A stretch of 16,815 bases of DNA from an uncultured Oscillospiraceae bacterium (GTDB lineage Bacteria; Bacillota; Clostridia; Oscillospirales; Oscillospiraceae): contig CAKUHJ010000032.1 of NCBI GenBank assembly GCA_934655935.1, positions 1 to 16,815 of the forward strand, written 5' to 3'. Both the position numbers and the translations under genes were made by a program. Each line of letters opens with the position of its first letter. The stretch's first letter is position 1. The notes below the pieces were generated by a model. It saw only the letters and a program-made list of their open reading frames with translations. It ran no database searches and was not told the DNA's origin. Positions 13,401-16,815 of the stretch are shown one piece after another.

Positions 13401-14534
13401 ATGAGTATGATTGCATTTGACGAATACAAGGTGAAGCTTACGAACATCCGCCCGAAGCTGGATGCGCTGGCGGCTTCCCTGGGCATCGAGGCCTGCGAGC
13501 GTGAGCTTGACCGGCTGCACGCGCAGATCGAAGCGCCCGGCTTCTGGGACAACCAGGCGGTTTCCCAGAAGGTCATGAAGCAGGCGCGCCTGCTGGAAGC
13601 CAAGCTGGAAATGTACCGCAGGATGTGCACGCAGTGGGACGATCTGTATTCCATCTGCGAAATGGCCATCGAGGAAGGCGACGATTCCATGCTCCCCGAG
13701 GTCACGGACGGCTATACCCAGCTCGAGCAGCAGATGGAAAAGGCCCGGCTGGAAACGCTTCTTTCCGGTGAATACGACAACAACAACGCCATCGTCTCCT
13801 TCCAGGCGGGCGCGGGCGGCACGGAGGCGCAGGACTGGGCCTCCATGCTCTACCGGATGTACACCCACTGGGTGGAAAGCCACGACCTGAGCTATAAAAT
13901 TCTGGATTATCTGGATGGCGACGAGGCCGGCATCAAGTCCGCAAGCATTCTTGTGGAGGGCCCCAACGCTTACGGTCTTCTGAAAAGCGAAAACGGCGTG
14001 CACCGCCTGGTACGCGTCTCCCCGTTCGATGCAAACGCACGCCGCCAGACGTCCTTTGCCGCGGTGGAGGTGATTCCGGAAATCACGGACGATTCCAAGG
14101 ACGTCGAAATCCGTCCCGAGGATATCGAAATGCAGGTCTACCGCTCCTCCGGCGCGGGCGGCCAGCATATCAACAAAACCTCCTCGGCCGTACGCCTGAT
14201 TCACAAGCCGACCGGCATCGTCGTCGCCTGCCAGACGCAGCGCGACCAGTTCCAGAACCGCGAAACCTGCATGCGCATGCTCCGCTCGAAGCTGATTGAA
14301 ATCAAGGAGCGCGAGCATCTGGACAAAATCTCCGACATCAAGGGCGCGCAGCTGAAAATCGAGTGGGGCAGCCAGATCCGCAACTACGTCTTCATGCCCT
14401 ACACGCTGGTCAAGGACACGCGCACCGGCTATGAAACCTCAAATGTGAACGCGGTGATGGACGGCGATCTGGACGGCTTCATCAACGCCTACCTGACGTG
14501 CGCGGCTACAGGCACGTGGGTTACAAAAAGCTGA
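13401..14534 (+). CDS. prfB: Peptide chain release factor 2 (RF2)
   Basis: 377 residues, normal length. RF2 recognises UGA and UAA stop codons and releases the finished peptide in the cytoplasm. The stop-codon-reading tripeptide SPF (207-209) identifies RF2 rather than RF1, and the catalytic GGQ is at 253-255 within SSGAGGQHINKTSSAVRL. I chose the ATG at 13401; a second ATG two codons later is also possible, and GGGA (13391-13394) gives a weak ribosome site. Unusual relative to many bacteria: the reading frame is continuous. Where a UGA and a programmed +1 shift normally occur after about 25 codons, this gene has an in-frame CTG GGC (13479-13484), so the usual autoregulation appears absent. 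The gene is single-cistron with its own promoter. Confidence 0.97.
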   Translation: MSMIAFDEYKVKLTNIRPKLDALAASLGIEACERELDRLHAQIEAPGFWDNQAVSQKVMKQARLLEAKLEMYRRMCTQWDDLYSICEMAIEEGDDSMLPEVTDGYTQLEQQMEKARLETLLSGEYDNNNAIVSFQAGAGGTEAQDWASMLYRMYTHWVESHDLSYKILDYLDGDEAGIKSASILVEGPNAYGLLKSENGVHRLVRVSPFDANARRQTSFAAVEVIPEITDDSKDVEIRPEDIEMQVYRSSGAGGQHINKTSSAVRLIHKPTGIVVACQTQRDQFQNRETCMRMLRSKLIEIKEREHLDKISDIKGAQLKIEWGSQIRNYVFMPYTLVKDTRTGYETSNVNAVMDGDLDGFINAYLTCAATGTWVTKS

Positions 14535-14567
14535 TGCAAAATTTTGCAGAATATTCGGAAATCTGAC

Positions 14568-14596
14568 TTGCAAAGCAGCGGAAGCTGTGGTATCAT
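14568..14596 (+). promoter_or_regulatory. Probable sigma-A promoter of secG
   Basis: TTGCAA (14568-14573), a 17-base spacer, then TATCAT (14591-14596). It leaves a leader of about 125 bases before the secG ATG. Two short palindromes, TGCAAAATTTTGCA (14535-14548) and GAATATTC (14549-14556), lie just upstream. Confidence 0.6.
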
Positions 14597-14618
14597 ATAC
14601 ACTGCTGTTCAGGGTGCA

Positions 14619-14712
14619 TCTGAAAACGTTCCGTTCGTCCCCCGCTGTTTTCAGAGATATCCTGGAAAATGAACGATTTATCTCGGCGTGCCGTCTGCCG
14701 GCGAAGGGCGGC
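14619..14712 (+). promoter_or_regulatory. Structured 5' leader of secG
   Basis: Two possible hairpins in the leader: a perfect 9-bp stem TCTGAAAAC/GTTTTCAGA (14619-14627 with 14647-14655), and a GC-rich stem allowing G-U pairs (14690-14696 with 14706-14712) that ends 8 bases before the GGAGG at 14721. No riboswitch class is recognised; a role in control is inference only. Confidence 0.35.
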
Positions 14713-14729
14713 TGTAATTTGGAGGAATT

Positions 14730-14969
14730 ATGTCTGCTCTTCACATTGCTTTGACCGTTGTTCAGGTAATTCTTGCGGTGGCGCTGGTTGTGATCGTCAC
14801 GCTTCAGTCCGGCAAGTCCGAAGGTCTTTCCGGCGCGTTCGGCGGAAGCTCCAGCGACAGCTTCATGTCCCGCAACAAGTCCAAGTCGCTCGACGCCACG
14901 CTCGCCCGCGCGACCAACTGGATCGGCGGCGTGTTCCTGGTGCTGACGCTGGCCCTGAACCTGTTCTGA
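14730..14969 (+). CDS. secG: Preprotein translocase subunit SecG
   Basis: 79 residues, the usual size. SecG is the small membrane subunit of the SecYEG channel and assists SecA-driven protein export. Visible: a first membrane helix (about 3-25), the conserved loop LQSGKSEGLSGAFGG (about 25-39), a polar stretch with SFMSRNKSKSLDATLAR, and a second helix (about 63-78) ending in LNLF. GGAGG lies 4 bases before the ATG. It is a single gene between prfB and the convergent spoIID-like gene, with its own promoter; the rnr-smpB genes that follow secG in many Firmicutes are not here. Confidence 0.95.
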   Translation: MSALHIALTVVQVILAVALVVIVTLQSGKSEGLSGAFGGSSSDSFMSRNKSKSLDATLARATNWIGGVFLVLTLALNLF

Positions 14970-14979
14970 GATCTGTCTT

Positions 14980-15957
14980 TTACTGCCCTGCGCTTTCGGC
15001 GCAGGGCACTTTCTCTATCTGGACGCCCGGATAGTAATAAAGAAGAATCGCCCGGTAATCAAAGCCGGCCTCGGCCATCGCCTGCGCGCCGTACTGGCTC
15101 ATGCCGACACGGTGGCCGAAGCCCAGAACGTCAAAGACGAAGCTCCCATCCTCGTAGGAAACGGAAAAGCGCGTGGAGTTGAGCCCCAGCATGCTCCGCA
15201 GCTGCACGCCGCCAAGCTCCGTCCCGCAGAATCTGAGCGTGTCGACCCCGCCGCCGTCCGTCCTGCTGAGCGTGCCGAGCCACGTCTCGGGCGGCGTATT
15301 GAAATCCGCCTCCACGCCGTGCGCGCGCAGCCGCTCTGCAAGCGCCTGCGGCGAGAAGACCACCCGCGATTCATACCTCGCGGCCTGCTCCTCGCCGGGG
15401 CTGTCCACCGCCTGAAGGTACGGCACCTCCCCGCCCCACACGGCGACCGCCGCCTCCGTCCTTCCGCCGGAGCAGGAAAAGTAGGTCGCGTCAATCAGCT
15501 CGTCCCGGTAGCGCAGAACCTCGTCCTTTGTCGCAGCGACCGCCTCGCCTGCCCGCGTCCACGCTTCTTCAAACGCCTGGCCGAGCCTTTCCTCCAGCTC
15601 CCCGCGGGTCAGGCAGGCCTGGCAGCAGCTGCTCTGCGCGCAGACGTCCGCGTCTGCATGCCGGCCTCGCGCGGCCTGGCGGAGATAAAAGGTCCGCGCG
15701 GCAACCGCCTGGGCCTTCATGGTCTGCTCATCAAACTGCGCAGGAAGCTCGGAAAGCACCACGCGGGTCAGATATTCCTCCTCGTCCAGGCTGAGAACCT
15801 GCCCGTCCTGCAGGAGCCGCAGTGTACGCGGCTGCGCCTGCGGCGCTTCGCGGATGGTCAGAATGGGCTGCGGCCGGAGCTCAGGAGCCTGAACGCCCGA
15901 CGGAATCAGGCCCAGTGCAAGCGCTGCGGCGGCAGCGGCGAGAAACAGTGTTTTCAT
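14980..15957 (-). CDS. spoIID: SpoIID/LytB-domain lytic transglycosylase
   Basis: 325 residues, close to the family's usual length. Signal peptide or membrane anchor (about 1-24), then the SpoIID domain. Visible: VVLSELP with E70 as the probable catalytic acid, KAQAVAARTF after it, YFSCSGGRT, and GMSQYGAQAMAEAG near the C-terminus. H100, C106 and C112 are spaced six apart; zinc binding has been reported for a clostridial SpoIID and these could be ligands (inference). By family it cuts glycan strands of peptidoglycan made bare by SpoIIP during engulfment in sporulation. Related LytB-type members act in vegetative cells, so the sporulation role is not proven. I chose ATG 15957, with GGAGG about 8 bases upstream; the GTG at 15972 overlaps that site. 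No sigma-A promoter is seen. The 3' end abuts the convergent secG and overlaps its terminator. Confidence 0.88.
   Translation of the reverse strand: MKTLFLAAAAAALALGLIPSGVQAPELRPQPILTIREAPQAQPRTLRLLQDGQVLSLDEEEYLTRVVLSELPAQFDEQTMKAQAVAARTFYLRQAARGRHADADVCAQSSCCQACLTRGELEERLGQAFEEAWTRAGEAVAATKDEVLRYRDELIDATYFSCSGGRTEAAVAVWGGEVPYLQAVDSPGEEQAARYESRVVFSPQALAERLRAHGVEADFNTPPETWLGTLSRTDGGGVDTLRFCGTELGGVQLRSMLGLNSTRFSVSYEDGSFVFDVLGFGHRVGMSQYGAQAMAEAGFDYRAILLYYYPGVQIEKVPCAESAGQ
14984..15008 (+). terminator. Terminator of secG, inside the 3' end of the SpoIID gene
   Basis: A 10-bp perfect stem TGCCCTGCGC/GCGCAGGGCA with a 5-base loop is followed by CTTTCTCTAT on the plus strand, a modest U-rich tail. 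It lies 15 bases after the secG stop, within the last codons of the convergent spoIID-like gene. In the minus direction the tail is GTAAAAGAC, so it would be poor there. Confidence 0.65.
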
Positions 15958-16085
15958 GCGCAATTCCTCCACTTCCTATGTTTGTCCGGCCGGAGCGCCT
16001 CTCCTGGCCGGGTCTTATTCAGGCATATGCCCGTGCGGGGGCGCTTATGCCTCAGGGCGCCCTCTGATTGACATAATCCTTTTTC

Positions 16086-16114
16086 TTGACAGCCTTCGGC
16101 CCTTGGCGTATAAT
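16086..16114 (+). promoter_or_regulatory. Consensus sigma-A promoter of the TPR gene
   Basis: A perfect TTGACA (16086-16091), 17 bases, and a perfect TATAAT (16109-16114), 35 bases before the ATG at 16150. This is the best promoter match in the window and suggests constitutive, fairly high transcription. Confidence 0.9.
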
Positions 16115-16149
16115 GCAGAGGTATACTGAACTCGGATAGGAGCGCTTTC

Positions 16150-16815
16150 ATGAAATTGACGATTAAAACGCTGCTGATCATATTGCTTGTCTTCGCGCTT
16201 CTGGCTGCGGCGGCATGGTTTTTCCTTGTATACCGGACCGACCTGACCACCAGCGTCATGACCTACTGGGGCGCGCACTTCTACGACGCCGCGCGCTATA
16301 ACCGCGCTGTCAGCTTCTACGGGCTGGCCTGGAAGCTCTCGCCGGACGACGCCGGCATTCCCATCCGTCTGGCAGAGGCCTACGTCCAGGAGGGAAACTA
16401 TACCAAAGCAGAGTATACGCTTGTCAGCGCCATTACGCGCAGCGCCTCGGCCAAGGAGCTTTACATCGCGCTGTCCGGCGTTTATGTTGCGCAGGACAAG
16501 CTTCTTGACGCGGAGGATATGCTCAGCCGCATTACAAACGACGCCGTTCGCGCCGAAATTGAGGCCCTTCGGCCGGAAAAGCCGGTTATTGAGCCGGAAA
16601 GCGGCTATTATACCGATTATATTGACGTCACCGTCACAGGCTCCGGCGATAAAATCTACGCCGTGCTCAACGAGGACTTCCCCTCCGGCGAGGCGGACGT
16701 CTATACGGAGCCCTTTACGCTCTCGGGCGGAGAGAGCAAGATTGTGGCGCTGTGCGTCGGAGAAAACGGGCTTGTCAGCGAGGCGGCCTACGCGGGCTAT
16801 ACCGTCGGCAACGTT
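16150..16815 (+). CDS. Membrane-anchored TPR protein with chitobiase-C-terminal-like domain, 5' part
   Basis: 222 residues visible; the frame runs off the window end. TAGGAG (16137-16142) lies 7 bases before the ATG. Order: an uncleaved-looking N-terminal membrane helix (about 5-27), then TPR-like helical pairs (about 43-130) with RYNRAVSFYGLAWKLSPDDA, IRLAEAYVQEGNYTKAEYTL and LYIALSGVYVAQDKLLDAEDML. From about 145 comes a beta domain (PVIEPESGYYTDYIDVTVTG ... KIYAVLNEDFP ... EPFTLSGG) resembling the chitobiase/hexosaminidase C-terminal fold common in exported Clostridia proteins. It probably lies outside the cell as a scaffold or binding protein; the partner is unknown. Nothing here shows enzyme activity. 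Separated from spoIID by 192 bases and divergent from it. Confidence 0.8.
   Translation, partial: MKLTIKTLLIILLVFALLAAAAWFFLVYRTDLTTSVMTYWGAHFYDAARYNRAVSFYGLAWKLSPDDAGIPIRLAEAYVQEGNYTKAEYTLVSAITRSASAKELYIALSGVYVAQDKLLDAEDMLSRITNDAVRAEIEALRPEKPVIEPESGYYTDYIDVTVTGSGDKIYAVLNEDFPSGEADVYTEPFTLSGGESKIVALCVGENGLVSEAAYAGYTVGNV

Noticed and set aside
13368..14318. 316-codon minus-strand frame opposite prfB
   Set aside because: Antisense to a well conserved release factor gene and without a recognisable domain or ribosome site.
15112..16071. 319-codon plus-strand frame opposite spoIID
   Set aside because: Arg/Leu/Pro-rich shadow of the SpoIID gene; no ribosome site and no family match.

Overview
The window looks like the chromosome of a GC-rich (roughly 60% GC by eye), anaerobic, Gram-positive Clostridia member. 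An Oscillospiraceae/Ruminococcaceae-type gut Firmicute is my best guess. Supports: a SpoIID homologue, AGGAGG-type ribosome binding sites, near-consensus sigma-A promoters (TTGACA-17-TATACT and TTGACA-17-TATAAT), a DUF4358/MBOAT/DHHW acetylation cassette, and an iron-sulfur flavoprotein of the YgfK type. The organism call is inference. No tRNA, rRNA, CRISPR array, insertion sequence or phage gene was seen, and coding density is high.

Layout. (1) Bases 1-1916 (+): 3' part of a ygfK-like iron-sulfur flavoprotein oxidoreductase, cut by the window edge. (2) Bases 1935-2002: two back-to-back hairpin terminators between convergent genes. (3) Bases 2005-8827 (-): a two-gene envelope operon. A 12-TM MMPL/RND-type transporter comes first, followed with an 11-base overlap by a 1460-residue exported, twice membrane-spanning protein. 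That protein has GLUG repeats, a long helical insert and a duplicated C-terminal extracytoplasmic domain. Its promoter carries an inverted repeat exactly between -35 and -10. (4) Bases 9054-13304 (+): a four-gene polysaccharide/cell-wall O-acetylation operon (SGNH hydrolase, DUF4358 membrane protein, MBOAT acyltransferase, DHHW protein) behind its own promoter. (5) Bases 13324-14534 (+): prfB (release factor 2) with its own promoter and no programmed frameshift. (6) Bases 14568-14969 (+): secG with its own promoter and a structured leader; its terminator hairpin lies in the 3' coding end of the convergent next gene. (7) Bases 14980-15957 (-): a SpoIID/LytB-type lytic transglycosylase. (8) Bases 16086-16815 (+): a consensus promoter and the 5' part of a membrane-anchored TPR protein with a chitobiase-C-terminal-like domain, cut by the window end.

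How they fit together. Most of the window concerns the cell envelope: an MMPL exporter with a large surface partner, surface glycan acetylation, protein export (SecG) and peptidoglycan cleavage (SpoIID). The housekeeping gene prfB and the catabolic or redox gene ygfK flank this. The least familiar element is the MMPL plus giant GLUG/duplicated-domain pair; I propose it as a possible lipid or surface-polymer export module that may merit description. The acetylation cassette is a recognised type in Clostridia.
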